The notes: a model not told the origin generated them from the letters alone. A DNA stretch of 64,000 nucleotides from Planosporangium mesophilum (GCF_016863255.1 NZ_BOON01000001.1:1-64000), one strand, 5' to 3'. Positions 18,901-26,140 are shown, counted from the first letter of the stretch. A program made the numbers and translations.

Positions 18901-19814
18901 GTCCCTGAGTCCATGAGGTACCCGGCCGGGATCGCCGCCCGCTGCCGGCCTGACGCGTCGGTCAGCACGACCTGGCCGCCGGCCACCTTCGCCGACAGGC
19001 CGGAGAGGTGGAGCGGGAACCGGTACGAGTGCGGGGCCTGCGGCGAGCGCAGGACCAGTGTCTCCTTCACCTGGCCCGGGCCAGCCTGCAGCCGCAGGTC
19101 CACCTGGTCGAGCACGTTCGGGTACGTCACGGTGTCACCGTCCGCCCGCCCGCCGGCGGATGCGGCGCCATCGAGCCCGAACCCGACGGCCTGGCCGGAC
19201 CCGACGCCGACCCGTGCGAGCTCCGTGGCGTCGGCGCTGGCCGCCAGCCGCACCTCGGACCCGCCGTCGCCGCTGTGCCAGCCGCCTCCGGGCAGCGGCG
19301 ACAGCGCGGAGTCGACGGGCTTCCAGCTACCGTCGGGCTGCCTGACGTTGAGCGGCGTGGCGGAGAACTGAGTGGTCCGGGTGCCGTCCGGGTTGTCGTA
19401 CGTGCGCTCGTAGACGCCTCGCGCGGCCACGTCCTCCCGGGATGCCGCCTGGTCGAATCCGTGTGGCTGGTTTCCGGTCGTCTTCGCCACCGTCGCCGTA
19501 TTGTGTGCGGCTGCCGGCGTGTCGTTCAGCTTGTGTGGCGGGTACTGGCCCCGCAGCGACACGGGCACGGTCCGGTTGCCCGGGGAGCCGGTCAGGTGCC
19601 CCTGGCCGGCGGCCGAACCCCAGCGCTGGGCCGGAGCCGGCGTCGCGCGGTGCCGGGGAGTGGAAGTACCGCCGGCCGGCATGGCACGCATGCCGTCACC
19701 GGACGAGCTCGCCAGCAGCACCGCCGCGAGCGCGAAGGCGGTCCAGCGCACAGTCCATGGTGGACGCGTCCACTTGGGAGGACGCAGGAACGAAGGGACG
19801 TCTAGCCTGTTCAT
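9981..19814 (-). CDS. Giant secreted Rhs/YD-repeat polymorphic toxin with HINT domain
   Basis: A 3277-residue protein. Approximate residues: 1-45 basic region and hydrophobic signal segment; 370-525 DNRLRE-type domain; 1060-1220 LamG/concanavalin-like domain; long tracts of YD repeats (Y-D-x2-G-R/N-L) from about 900 to 2600; 2650-2690 Rhs core ending DMGARWYDPG and FVSRDS; 3018-3168 HINT autoprotease domain, from FAPGTAVLMADGS to VLVHNC; 3169-3277 toxin tip of no recognised family. In known systems the YD shell encapsulates the tip, which is cleaved and delivered into neighbouring cells. ATG 19814 has GGGGAG upstream; an upstream in-frame start would add 63 unrelated residues. It lies 198 bp after the lectin gene on the same strand, with a similar leader, and overlaps the next gene by ATGA. 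Confidence 0.9.
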   Translation of the reverse strand: MNRLDVPSFLRPPKWTRPPWTVRWTAFALAAVLLASSSGDGMRAMPAGGTSTPRHRATPAPAQRWGSAAGQGHLTGSPGNRTVPVSLRGQYPPHKLNDTPAAAHNTATVAKTTGNQPHGFDQAASREDVAARGVYERTYDNPDGTRTTQFSATPLNVRQPDGSWKPVDSALSPLPGGGWHSGDGGSEVRLAASADATELARVGVGSGQAVGFGLDGAASAGGRADGDTVTYPNVLDQVDLRLQAGPGQVKETLVLRSPQAPHSYRFPLHLSGLSAKVAGGQVVLTDASGRQRAAIPAGYLMDSGTAEAGPATSTGVTYQLVTEGGRPALQVTLDSAWLRDPARVYPVMLDPTVGPPVDSSTPDGSMLVHGSSSIANPSDLMVGNVGGVPAASYLKFDGLVNRLRNHTIFGAQLQVVNYDGPSCRARPVSVHPVTAAWTPGTGYSYPGPGVGGALAERSFAHGYIAQGQSRSSCPAAGELFDLGGAGASLVQRWVDGTQANYGLSLRASTTDALAWKTFAGSRTANAPSLFVTHSPYNASYEIPNPVPDPPVLQNQAGKVKVTVTNLSADAWAPSDYYLAYRAYNVDKGEPAGQQRAANLTASVPRGGKVTFDATISAMPPGRYFIDFTMVRTGGAVFTDHQVPPGRIVLQVFDIPPVVQELYPPNGYQTPTLTPQLWARALDIDAPPGSSLQFKYEVCDRDAGGNPVGCTNSGYLASQAWTVPAGRLAWSKTYLWRVFAKDTGNEVPSPYSALIAAVPQPEITSRIAAAPYGTKDKEFDPQVGNFSTAAVDAAPTTAGPDLSLVRTYNSLDPRRDAAFGAGWTSRYDMRLLADDDGSGNVVITYQDGQQVRFGRNPDGSYAAPPGRVASLTFDGSYWKLLDKSATTYQFSASGRLMKVTDADGRSVVYSYDSATGKLAKAQVSNSQTNTAGRSLTFNWSGGHIGSITTDPVGGAPLAWTYMYTGDLLTKVCAPDSACTKYDYTAGSHYRSAVTDSKPESYWRLGESQGTGAGSDVAVNLGKDAGTYKNVTLGAAGALAGAGNTAATFNGSSSYLELPKGLLKKSRDAAVELWFKTPLTSTGGPLLGYQDAALGKASTTGVPILYVGTDGKVRGQFATGAIAPVVSSGPVNDGKWHHVVLSVTGSTQTLYVDGARSGEVTGGTVDSSLLTFNQIGAAYASTPASWPNWGSTAQRYFNGVIDEVAVYSHPLGPVAASAHYRLGTAAADEMTKVTLPSGRVAAEVSYDGNLDRVQRYTDRNGGTWKIGAPAVYGGDSDLRRSVQVLDPANRPNLYEYDAIAGRMLRSGTPLGLEIRDEDRPGSTPSPTPSPSPTPTCSKPDPNDPSFCTVIPGDSGGPVFVNHPLNGMAIRSFSYNEQGFQDVVTNENGDQVTQTFDDRGNVTSRKTCRDASSNECYTTYWTYPAASANPFDPRNQLPTEQRDGRSASATDNTYRTRYTYTPTGKLDTQTNPDGSFIRHTYTNGANASGINGGLTPAGLPLTTTDARNRVTSYAYYSNGDLGRVTKPTGLVVESTYDELGRSISKKESSDSFPAGVVTTFTYDYASRLKTVTEPATTDAVTGVRHQRRVTNTYDEDGNLVQVDVSDLLGGDPTRTTTMEYDSHGHQRRVVDAEGQETTYEYDLFGNKTSIVDANENRYDYAYTARNSVAEIRLRSWNGDPKGSGDPTPGADYLVLHSYSYDYAGRLASDTDAMGRRIEYQYYDDDLLKSSVLKKLHNPDGTTRDYVIETDTYDGAGNRIKQVAGNGKLTTSQAVGRNGEVVSTVTDPGGLARTTSFEYDLNGNVTKSTTTGKSSNVPGFDAGGSEVVSYAYGDDGLVRTRTVLGDGTSQVTSYAYDQRGLLTSTTDARGTATGADPAAYTSTFSYDEAGRLVTAIGPPVAAESGGGAPQTVRPTQVTGYNAFDEAVASKDELGNVTRTGYDKLGRPVTVTEPTYTPPGGSPVIPVTRSSYDGLGNLVETVDPLGNSTRYGYDRLNRMVSRDEPGTTNDERAVWRYTYTRTGELLSVTDPTGARVETTYDDLDRKVTLTQVERKPVADTFTTKFGYDDANNLTSMVTPGGETTVNVYDAVGELIKATDPAGVSTEMGYDFAGRNVRTVDALGRASVTSHDGFGRVSSESDLAPDGTVLRSQRYGYDPVGNLASSTDPLNHTTSYTYDAANQLVKQVEPVSDGRSITTTFGYDAAGNRTRYSDGRGNSTIFGVNSLGLPESVIEPSTAPQPNAADRTWTVGYDAAGQAVTLAAPGGVTRQRAYDAAGRLTGETGSGAESATAARSLGYDLAGRLTKVSTPSGTNTYAYNDRGALLTAAGPAGSGTFSYDQDGRLTSRADAAGTTSYTYSRGRLATLTDALTSTKQTVGYDAAGQFKTVDYGAGRVRTYEYDNLGRVASDTLRNAAGQTVASVGYGYDLGNHLTRKTTAGVAGAGDNTYGYDFAGRLTSWTGPGGSTAYGWDDSGNRVQAGPKTARYDERNRLLSDGDYTYAYTARGTLASRTSSGLTERYSFDAFDRLVSGAGQNYTYDGLDRVASRNGTPFSYADATDNPVSDGTETYARGPADDLLAVSTGKTKRLTLADQHGDVVAALDPADASPTTPAESTTYDPFGQVTARSGDTGRIGFQGDWTDPGTGQVDMGARWYDPGSATFVSRDSVDYTGGESILANRYTYAGGDPLDASDPDGHWPKWLKKVGNAIVSGAKAVGNAIVAGASAVWSGLKAAGNALLDGARWLIDKAASAISTAVHWVSNQVQQIRDKGFTNWAKDKAEQVRAAAVAKAKQITAQAKQAVSYAIKHSPLPALAAAVKPLYTGLKTVVSAAAHLPAAVVSTVRDVVNDGYKSVQNLYNKAVEAAGPLLDTLSKAASAVGDFVETHAATIAGFAAGAIVGLGCGALIGWTGVGAVACGALAGAVGSIVHDMVEGGHGWKEMLGNAVTQGAIGGLTGGLGSIGGQALGAGVRALSGGARAAISEGVSAARAELGSMVSGKLSGGLLSGAGRSGGASAARAGEGCLESNSFAPGTAVLMADGSQKPIDQVEIGDQVLATDPSTGESEARPVVDTIVGQGDKNLVEVTVDTDGTGGDGTGVIVATDHHPFWVEDLDRWVDATELRVGSLLRTSAGTYVQVTAVNRWTAHDQRVYNLTVDGDHTYYVVAANTSVLVHNCGKSYTGAHRTDDPGYEGTHRADEGDYSPRHAAPERGRHGRLNAIDKIRPDLVSAQGGVEPGGKLGETLDNLATGLGSDKPSWAAPVLKVAGYVLEMGQRVIVGRRGKR

Positions 19815-19846
19815 GGATCTCCCCAGTACCACAGCGAACATGCCTG
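19809..19846 (-). repeat. Leader/RBS segment of Rhs, duplicated at 22594
   Basis: This 38-bp stretch covers the first Rhs codons and its GGGGAG ribosome site. It matches 22594-22631 at about 34 of 38 positions, including the first 19 without change. The lectin gene start (22271) has a shorter version, ACTGGGGAGAATCTATG. The three sites look like copies of one translation-initiation cassette. Confidence 0.7.
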
Positions 19847-20012
19847 TACGTTGCGTGGCAAACGTTGTGCGGCCGGCCCGCGCGGCAGACCTCGCGCCGT
19901 CAGCCTTGTACGGCAGGACGTGCGCGGCAGCCGTCGTCCGGCTCCGGTCCCCGGTCCGGCCGTCGCCGTCACCACGGCGATGACCGGACCGGGAGCCCGG
20001 CACACGGGCGGC

Positions 20013-22271
20013 TCAGGCCGGCGGCTTGGGCATCGACCGGCCGTTGAAGAACGGCGTCCGACTGGTCGCCGACGGGGCCGTCCCCGCCGCCGCCGCGGCC
20101 GGAGCGGACAGCTTGCGTTCGTAGACGCGGGTGGTGTCGTTGGTGTTGCGGAACACGATGTACCAGGTTTCCCCGCTCGCGTTGGTCACCGGCGCGACCG
20201 TCGGATCGGTGGCTGCCGGATCGGAGAACGTCGGATCGGACGGGTTGAGCGCCCGCCCCCACGTCCCCCACTCGCTGGTGTCCTGCCCGGTCTCCCACAA
20301 CACGTAGATCTCGTTGTCGGTACCTCGGGCCACCACCGCCGTGCGGCCCAGTACCGGGTCCAGGATCGCCACCGGCGCGCCCGCCGCGGTGAACGCACCC
20401 GTCGACTGCCAGGACGCCGGCCACGCCCCGCCGTTGTCCTGGATCATCGTCGCGATCGAGCCGTCTGCGGCCCGAACGAACAGCCGCAGCCGGTACCCCG
20501 GATACACCACCACCGACGGCGCGCCCGTCGACCCGGACGCGCCCAGGTTCAACCAGTCCGACAGCGACCCCGACACCTCGTAGCCCGCGGTACGCAGCAT
20601 CCCCGAGGTGTCCCGCGCGAACAACTGCAGCCCCGTCTGGCTCGGCGCGACCGCCGGCGCCCCGGCAACCCGCAGGCTGCCCACAGCGGCCCAGATGCCG
20701 TACCCGCCGTTGACGGCGGTCTGCTGGTTGGCGAACAGCACACCGTCACCGTCCACGGCGAACAGCACGATCCGGCCGTCCGGCAGGGTTCCGCTGGTGA
20801 CGTCCGACGTCACCCAGCCACCGGCGTCCTTCCAACCCGCCCACGACGGGATGCTCGGATCCTGCTGAGTCACCGTCCCCACGTCACCGTCGGTCTTGTG
20901 TCCGGCCACCTGCAACCGGCCGTCCGGCTGCTGGGTCAACGCCGGCGGACCCGTGTACGCGTCCGCGGCCGGCGACAGCGTCGACCAGGCCGTGAACGCC
21001 GTCGAGTCGGGATCGCCCTGCGCGTACCGCAGCCGCCCGAGGTTGTCCACATAGGAGTACTCGACCATCCCCACCCGGGCGCCGTTCGTCGGCGCCAACT
21101 GCATCACCGACGACCGTGAGTACCGCTGGACCGGTATCGACTGCCACCGGGAGAACGCGTGCGCCGGCCCCGACCAGGCGCTGTTCTGGAACGTCGCCTG
21201 CAACACGTCGGAGCGCGATCCGGTCGAGAACACGTCCACGCGGCCGGCTCCCATCGACGCCACCGCCGGGGCGGAGTTCAGCGTGCCACCGATGCTCGAC
21301 CCCGGCTGCCACGCACCGTTGTTGTGCGAGACGTGCCAGAGCGCGTTGTCGGTGCCCCGCGCGACGACGTCGAAGCGGCCGGCGGCCCACGACGTCACCG
21401 ACGGCGCCGAGTTGACCGATCCGCCCAGGCTGCTCATGTTGTACCAGGCGCCGGCGGTGTCCATCCAAGAGTGCCACACCGCGTTGTCCGTACCGCGCAC
21501 GAAGACGTCGTAGTGGTTGGTTGACCACGAGCCGACCGACACCGCCGAGGCGACCGTGGTCGAGGCGGGCAGCAGCTTCCACGGTTGCCAGGAGCCGCTC
21601 ACGAGATAGCTGTGGTACAGCCGGCCGTCGGTGTAGCTGGCGAAGACATCGGCACAGTTGACGTTACACACCGCGACCACCGGCGCGGTGGTCACCTTCC
21701 CAGGGGTCAGTTGCGCCATGGTGGACCAGCCGGACGAGCCGAGCGTGGTGTGCCACACCGTGCCGTCGGCCTTGCTCCGCGCGACGACCTCCATGTGACC
21801 GGCACCCCACGATGCCACCGACGGCGCGGTGTCGATGGCCACCGAGCCGGGCAGCTTGGCCCACGGCTGCCAGGCACCGCCGCTGATCCAGGTGTGCCAG
21901 AGCATGTCGTCGGTACCGCGGGCGAACACGTCGAATTGATCCGGCCCGAGCGAGCCCACCGCGGGCGTCGAGGCCAACTGCCCGCCCAGGTCCTCCCAGC
22001 CCGACCACCGCCCGTCGCGGAACGCCCGGTGGTGCAGCGCCCGGTCCGCACCCACCGTGAACAGGTCCAGACGCCCCGGCGCCACCGACTTGACCACAAC
22101 CTCGGGACCGTCGTTCGGGTCCACCGCCAGCGGAGCGGCCTGAGCCGGACCCACCGGCACCACCAACGCCACCAGCGCGACCAGGACGGCGACCGCCCCC
22201 ATGCCCGCCAACACCCGCCTCGGGCGGGCTAACCGCGGGCGCCGCCCACGAGACTTCCCTGCACTAAACAT
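20013..22271 (-). CDS. Secreted PLL-type beta-propeller lectin-like protein
   Basis: A 752-residue protein. Residues 1-45 are a long basic n-region and hydrophobic helix ending GPAQA, a Sec signal peptide. The rest is built of about 45-50-residue blades with recurring DVFARGTDN-L-H, then W and SAPAVASMGAGR-type strings, as in the bacterial PLL/fucose-binding lectin propellers. The second half has more divergent blades and may be a second propeller. It is the gene before Rhs on the same strand and has a similar leader, so it may help the producing cell or toxin bind glycans on targets (inference). ATG 22271 follows CTGGGGAG. Confidence 0.75.
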   Translation of the reverse strand: MFSAGKSRGRRPRLARPRRVLAGMGAVAVLVALVALVVPVGPAQAAPLAVDPNDGPEVVVKSVAPGRLDLFTVGADRALHHRAFRDGRWSGWEDLGGQLASTPAVGSLGPDQFDVFARGTDDMLWHTWISGGAWQPWAKLPGSVAIDTAPSVASWGAGHMEVVARSKADGTVWHTTLGSSGWSTMAQLTPGKVTTAPVVAVCNVNCADVFASYTDGRLYHSYLVSGSWQPWKLLPASTTVASAVSVGSWSTNHYDVFVRGTDNAVWHSWMDTAGAWYNMSSLGGSVNSAPSVTSWAAGRFDVVARGTDNALWHVSHNNGAWQPGSSIGGTLNSAPAVASMGAGRVDVFSTGSRSDVLQATFQNSAWSGPAHAFSRWQSIPVQRYSRSSVMQLAPTNGARVGMVEYSYVDNLGRLRYAQGDPDSTAFTAWSTLSPAADAYTGPPALTQQPDGRLQVAGHKTDGDVGTVTQQDPSIPSWAGWKDAGGWVTSDVTSGTLPDGRIVLFAVDGDGVLFANQQTAVNGGYGIWAAVGSLRVAGAPAVAPSQTGLQLFARDTSGMLRTAGYEVSGSLSDWLNLGASGSTGAPSVVVYPGYRLRLFVRAADGSIATMIQDNGGAWPASWQSTGAFTAAGAPVAILDPVLGRTAVVARGTDNEIYVLWETGQDTSEWGTWGRALNPSDPTFSDPAATDPTVAPVTNASGETWYIVFRNTNDTTRVYERKLSAPAAAAAGTAPSATSRTPFFNGRSMPKPPA

Positions 22272-22437
22272 AGATTCTCCCCAGTAATGCGCATGTCCTC
22301 GGACCGCGCGCCGCCCGAATCCCGTTGTGACCACGGCAAGCCAGGCCGTGGGCACCGGGCCCGGATTGGTTGTACGAACTGGTTGCACGAGCCGCCACGG
22401 AGTCTCGACGCGGCGACGCTCTCCGGAGCGAAGGGCG

Positions 22438-22599
22438 TCAGTCGATCCGCGTGGCAGGCGTCCCCGGCGCCGAGCGGCGGCGGGGACGGGGGACGGCAGC
22501 CTGAAGCGAGGGAGGAAGGCGAACGCCGCACGTCCGCGTGTCCAAATTGGACGATCTGCCGTGACATTCGCCGGGTGGAACGGCGTTCATCATGTTCAT
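22438..22599 (-). pseudogene. Doubtful 53-codon frame behind a duplicated Rhs leader
   Basis: The frame starts at an ATG embedded in a near-perfect copy of the Rhs leader and ribosome site, but its Arg/Pro-rich product of 53 residues resembles nothing. The upstream codons also match (ALGRSMN here, VLGRSMN at Rhs). It may be the stump of a deleted lectin or Rhs gene, or a short leader peptide. Confidence 0.3.
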
Positions 22600-22631
22600 G
22601 GATCTCCCCAGTGCAACAGCGACCATGACTG
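22594..22631 (-). repeat. Orphan copy of the Rhs leader/RBS
   Basis: About 34 of 38 bases match the Rhs start region at 19809-19846. It carries GGGGAG and an ATG at 22599, but no substantial gene follows. Confidence 0.65.
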
Positions 22632-22692
22632 CCGTGGCACGACCATGACAGCGATGATCGATGTGGTCAAGGCTCCAGCACAAAAGCCGATA

Positions 22693-22719
22693 AGCCTAAA
22701 TTGGGAAGACGGGTGTCAA
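22693..22719 (-). promoter_or_regulatory. Candidate promoter of the lectin-Rhs operon
   Basis: On the minus strand TTGACA (22714-22719) is followed after 15 bases by TAGGCT (22693-22698) or after 18 by GCTTAT. A second TTGACG lies at 22733-22738 within a 16-17-bp direct repeat, which could be an operator. It is the best housekeeping-type promoter between the helicase and the lectin. Confidence 0.4.
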
Positions 22720-22826
22720 TTACTGAAGACGGCGTCAATTGCCAATGACACGACGCCGAACAGCACAACGCACACGGTGTCCACAATGTACCGTGAAGAA
22801 ATGTACCGCGAAGAGCGGCGGTATCG

Positions 22827-25322
22827 TCAGGCCGGCCCGACGGCGGTCACCCGTACCACCGCCGCACCGGCCTCGTCCGACGCCGCCAGGTCGACCTCGG
22901 CGCTGATCCCCCAGTCGTGATCCTCCGCCGGGTCGTCGAAGATCTGGCGTACCACCCAGCGGTCCCGCTGCTGGTCGATCATCAGCAGCGCCGGGCCGCG
23001 GGCCGCAGGGCCGGTGCCGAGGTCGTCGTACTCGTCGAAGTACGGCTCCAGCGCCGCCTCCCACTCGGAGGCATCCCAGCCGTCCCCGGCGTCCAGCTCG
23101 CCGAGGAGATCGTAACGGCGCAGCGCGGCCAGTTCGACCCGGCGGAACAGCGCGTTGCGGACCAGTACCCGGAACGCCCGGACGTTGCGGGTGACCGCCG
23201 GTGGCTCGGTCGCCGCCGCCACCGCTGACGGGTCGTCGGTCGGATTACGCAGCCGTTCCCACTCGTCGATGAGGCTGGAGTCGACCTGCCGGACCAGCTC
23301 GCCGAGCCACTCTTCCAGGTCGACGAGCTCCTCGGTCTTGGCGTCCCCGGGCACGGTCTGGCGCAGCGCCTTGTAGGCGTCGGCGAGGTAGCGCAGGACG
23401 AGCCCCTCCGAGCGGGACAGCCCGTAGAAGCTGACGTACTCGGTGAAGGTCATCGCCCGCTCGTACATGTCCCGGACCACCGTCTTGGGCGCCAGCTCGT
23501 GGTCGGCGACCCAGGGGTGGCCCTGCCGGTACATCTCGTACGCGGCGTCGAGCAGCTCCGCCAGCGGCTTGGGGTGGGTGACCTCCTCGAGCAGCTCCAG
23601 GCGCTGCTCGTACTCGATACCCTCGGCCTTCATCGCCGCGACCGCCTCGCCGCGCGCCTTGTGCTGCTGGGCCGACAGGATCTGGCGCGGACTCTCCAGT
23701 GTGGACTCGATGACCGACAGCACGTCCAGGGCGTATGTCGGTGACTCCCGGTCGAGCAGTTCGATGGCGGCCAGGGCGAGCGGCGACAGCGGCTGGTTGA
23801 GCGCGAAGTCGATCTGCAGGTCCTCGGTCAGCCGCACCTCGCCGTCGACCGACTCGACCACTCCGGCGGCGAGCAGCGCCCGGTAGATGGCGATGGCGCG
23901 CCGGATGTGGCGGCGCTGGGCCGGCCGGTCCTCGTGGTTGTCCTCGAGCAGGTGCCGCATGGCGCTGAACGCGCCGCCACCGCCCGTATTGCCCCGGCCG
24001 ATGACGTTGAGCAGCATCGCGTGGCTGACGGCAAAGCTGGACTTGAGCGGCTCGGGCTTGGCCTCGATGAGGCGCTCGAAGGTGGGCTTGCCCCAGCCGA
24101 TCGTGCCCTCGGGCGGCTTCTTGCGTACCACCTTGCGGCGCTTCTTCGGGTCGTCGCCGGCCTTCGCGAGGGCCTTCTCGTTCTCGATGACGTGCTCGGG
24201 GGCCTGCGCGACGACGTACCCCATCGTGTCGAACCCGGCCCGCCCGGCCCGGCCGGCGATCTGGTGGAACTCGCGGGCCTGGAGCAGTCGCGTCCTCGTA
24301 CCGTCGTATTTGGACAGACCGGTGAACATGACGGTGCGGATCGGCACGTTGATGCCGACGCCGAGGGTGTCGGTGCCACAGATGACCTTCAGCAGCCCGG
24401 CCTGGGCCAGGGTCTCCACCAGGCGCCGGTACTTGGGCAGCATGCCGGCGTGGTGGACGCCGATGCCGTGGCGGACCAGCCGCGACAGCGTCTTGCCGAA
24501 GCCGGAGCTGAAGCGGAAGTTCCCGATCGCGGCGGCGATCGCGTCCTTCTCGGCACGGGTACAGACGTTCACGCTCATCAGCGCCTGCGCCCGCTCCAGC
24601 GCGGCGGCCTGCGTGAAGTGCACGACGTACACCGGGGCCTGGTGGGTGGTGAGCAGCTCCTCGAGCGTCTCGTGCAGCGGCGTGGTGACGTACGAGAACA
24701 TCAGCGGTACCGGGCGCTCGGCGTCCGCGACGACGGCGGTGGACCGGCCGGTGCGCCGGGCCAGGTCGTCCTTGAAGAAGCTGACATCGCCGAGCGTGGC
24801 CGACATCAGGATGAACTGCGCCCGGGGCAGCTCGATCAGCGGTACCTGCCACGCCCAGCCCCGCTCGGGGTCGGCGTAGAAGTGGAACTCGTCCATGACG
24901 ACCTGGCCGACGTCGGCCTCGGCGCCGTCGCGCAGCGCGATGTTGGCCAGGATCTCCGCGGTACAGCAGATGATCGGTGCGTCCTCGTTGACGCTGGCGT
25001 CACCGGTCAGCATGCCGACGTTCTTCGCGCCGAACATGTCGATCAGGGCGAAGAACTTCTCCGACACCAGCGCCTTGATCGGGGCGGTGTAGAAGGTGGT
25101 CCGGTCGTCTGCCAGGGCGGCGAAGTGCGCACCGGCCGCCACCAGGCTCTTCCCCGACCCGGTCGGGGTGTTGAGGATGACGTTGGCCCCCGAAACGATC
25201 TCGATGAGCGCTTCTTCCTGGTGGGGGTACAGGTCCAGGCCCTGCTCCTTGGCCCAGCCGGCGAAGGCTTCGAAGACGGCGTCGGGGTCGGCGGTACGCG
25301 GTAGCTGGTCAATGAGCGTCAT
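22827..25322 (-). CDS. Ski2-like DEAD/DEAH-box helicase with DUF3516-type C-terminus
   Basis: An 831-residue superfamily 2 helicase. Visible motifs: Walker A NTPTGSGKS near residue 52, motif II DEFH in VVMDEFHFY near 144, motif III SATLG near 174, motif V GTDTLGVGIN, and motif VI QIAGRAGRAG near 358. Spacing and HHAGMLPKYR match Ski2/Mtr4-like RNA helicases. The C-terminal third is the actinobacterial DUF3516-type region. Probably involved in RNA turnover or structure remodelling; the exact substrate is not known from sequence. The start at ATG 25322 has only a weak ribosome site. Confidence 0.85.
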   Translation of the reverse strand: MTLIDQLPRTADPDAVFEAFAGWAKEQGLDLYPHQEEALIEIVSGANVILNTPTGSGKSLVAAGAHFAALADDRTTFYTAPIKALVSEKFFALIDMFGAKNVGMLTGDASVNEDAPIICCTAEILANIALRDGAEADVGQVVMDEFHFYADPERGWAWQVPLIELPRAQFILMSATLGDVSFFKDDLARRTGRSTAVVADAERPVPLMFSYVTTPLHETLEELLTTHQAPVYVVHFTQAAALERAQALMSVNVCTRAEKDAIAAAIGNFRFSSGFGKTLSRLVRHGIGVHHAGMLPKYRRLVETLAQAGLLKVICGTDTLGVGINVPIRTVMFTGLSKYDGTRTRLLQAREFHQIAGRAGRAGFDTMGYVVAQAPEHVIENEKALAKAGDDPKKRRKVVRKKPPEGTIGWGKPTFERLIEAKPEPLKSSFAVSHAMLLNVIGRGNTGGGGAFSAMRHLLEDNHEDRPAQRRHIRRAIAIYRALLAAGVVESVDGEVRLTEDLQIDFALNQPLSPLALAAIELLDRESPTYALDVLSVIESTLESPRQILSAQQHKARGEAVAAMKAEGIEYEQRLELLEEVTHPKPLAELLDAAYEMYRQGHPWVADHELAPKTVVRDMYERAMTFTEYVSFYGLSRSEGLVLRYLADAYKALRQTVPGDAKTEELVDLEEWLGELVRQVDSSLIDEWERLRNPTDDPSAVAAATEPPAVTRNVRAFRVLVRNALFRRVELAALRRYDLLGELDAGDGWDASEWEAALEPYFDEYDDLGTGPAARGPALLMIDQQRDRWVVRQIFDDPAEDHDWGISAEVDLAASDEAGAAVVRVTAVGPA

Positions 25323-25391
25323 GGCCGATCAATCGTGCCACGAACGCGCTCCGATTTGCGATCTTGGGCAGTGAGCCCATCAGAATCCGCG

Positions 25392-25408
25392 CAGTTTCGG
25401 CGAAACTG
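25392..25408 (-). terminator. Short hairpin after trmB
   Basis: CAGTTTC and GAAACTG form a 7-bp stem with a 3-nt loop, 31 bases after the trmB stop. It is short, so only weak termination is likely. Confidence 0.3.
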
Positions 25409-25438
25409 TCGGAATCGTGGGGCGAGGGCGGGCGGCCG

Positions 25439-26140
25439 TCAGGATCTTGACACGAGCGCCGGCGAGCGGGTGAAGATCAGGTCGAAGACGTCGCGACCGG
25501 CCCGTACCCCCCGCTCCTCGAACTTGGTCAGCGGCCGGTAGGACGGTCGCGGAGCGTACCCGCGGTGGGCGTTGGTCAGCCCCGGGTCGGCGGTCAGCGT
25601 CTCCAGCATGGCCTCCGCGTAGTCGGCCGAGTCGGTGGCGCAGTGCAGCGTGCCACCGGGCACCAGCCGCGAGCGCAGCAGCTCGACGTGGCGGGGCTGG
25701 ATCAGGCGCCGCTTGTGGTGGCGGGCCTTCGGCCACGGGTCGGGGAAGAAGACGTGGATGGCGGCGAGGCTGTCCGGCGCGAGCTGGTGGCCGAGGAGGT
25801 CGAGCGCGTCACCGAAGGCGACCCGAACATTGGCCAGTCCCCGCTCCTCGACGAGGGCGAGCAGGTTGGCGACGCCGGGCGTGTGTACGTCGACGGCGAG
25901 GTAGTCGCGGTCCGGGTCGGCGGCCGCCATGTCGGCCGTGGCGTCCCCCATCCCGGAGCCGATCTCCAGTACCAGCGGGGCGCGGCGCCCGAAGAGCACA
26001 GCGAGGTCGAGCGGTTCACCGGTGACCGGCACCCCGTACAGCGGCCAGAGGCGGTCCAGGGCGGCACGGTGCCGCTCCCCCATCCGGCCGCGTCGGGGGT
26101 GGAACGTACGAATGTGCGGTAAGTGCCTGATCGACGCCAC
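25439..26140 (-). CDS. trmB: tRNA (guanine-N7-)-methyltransferase
   Basis: A 233-residue class I methyltransferase making m7G46 in tRNA from S-adenosylmethionine. Diagnostic features are HIRTFHPRRGRM at the N-terminus, the SAM motif LEIGSGMGD, the acidic VDVHTPG, and the TrmB signature FFPDPWPKARHHKRRL with PLTKFEERG near the end. I chose GTG 26140 because it keeps the conserved RTFHPRRGR segment; no ribosome site precedes it, but TACCCT ends nine bases upstream, suggesting a leaderless transcript. The gene is divergent from the P450 gene. Confidence 0.9.
   Translation of the reverse strand: MASIRHLPHIRTFHPRRGRMGERHRAALDRLWPLYGVPVTGEPLDLAVLFGRRAPLVLEIGSGMGDATADMAAADPDRDYLAVDVHTPGVANLLALVEERGLANVRVAFGDALDLLGHQLAPDSLAAIHVFFPDPWPKARHHKRRLIQPRHVELLRSRLVPGGTLHCATDSADYAEAMLETLTADPGLTNAHRGYAPRPSYRPLTKFEERGVRAGRDVFDLIFTRSPALVSRS

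Larger units (their letters stand above)
22272..22826 (-). other. Control region of the lectin-Rhs locus
   Basis: This 555-bp gap lies between the helicase stop and the lectin start. It contains a short doubtful frame (22438-22599), the duplicated leader at 22594-22631, a promoter candidate at 22693-22719, and a direct repeat GAAGACGG-GTCAATT at 22705-22740. It is noticeably less GC-rich around 22680-22800 than its surroundings. Confidence 0.6.
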
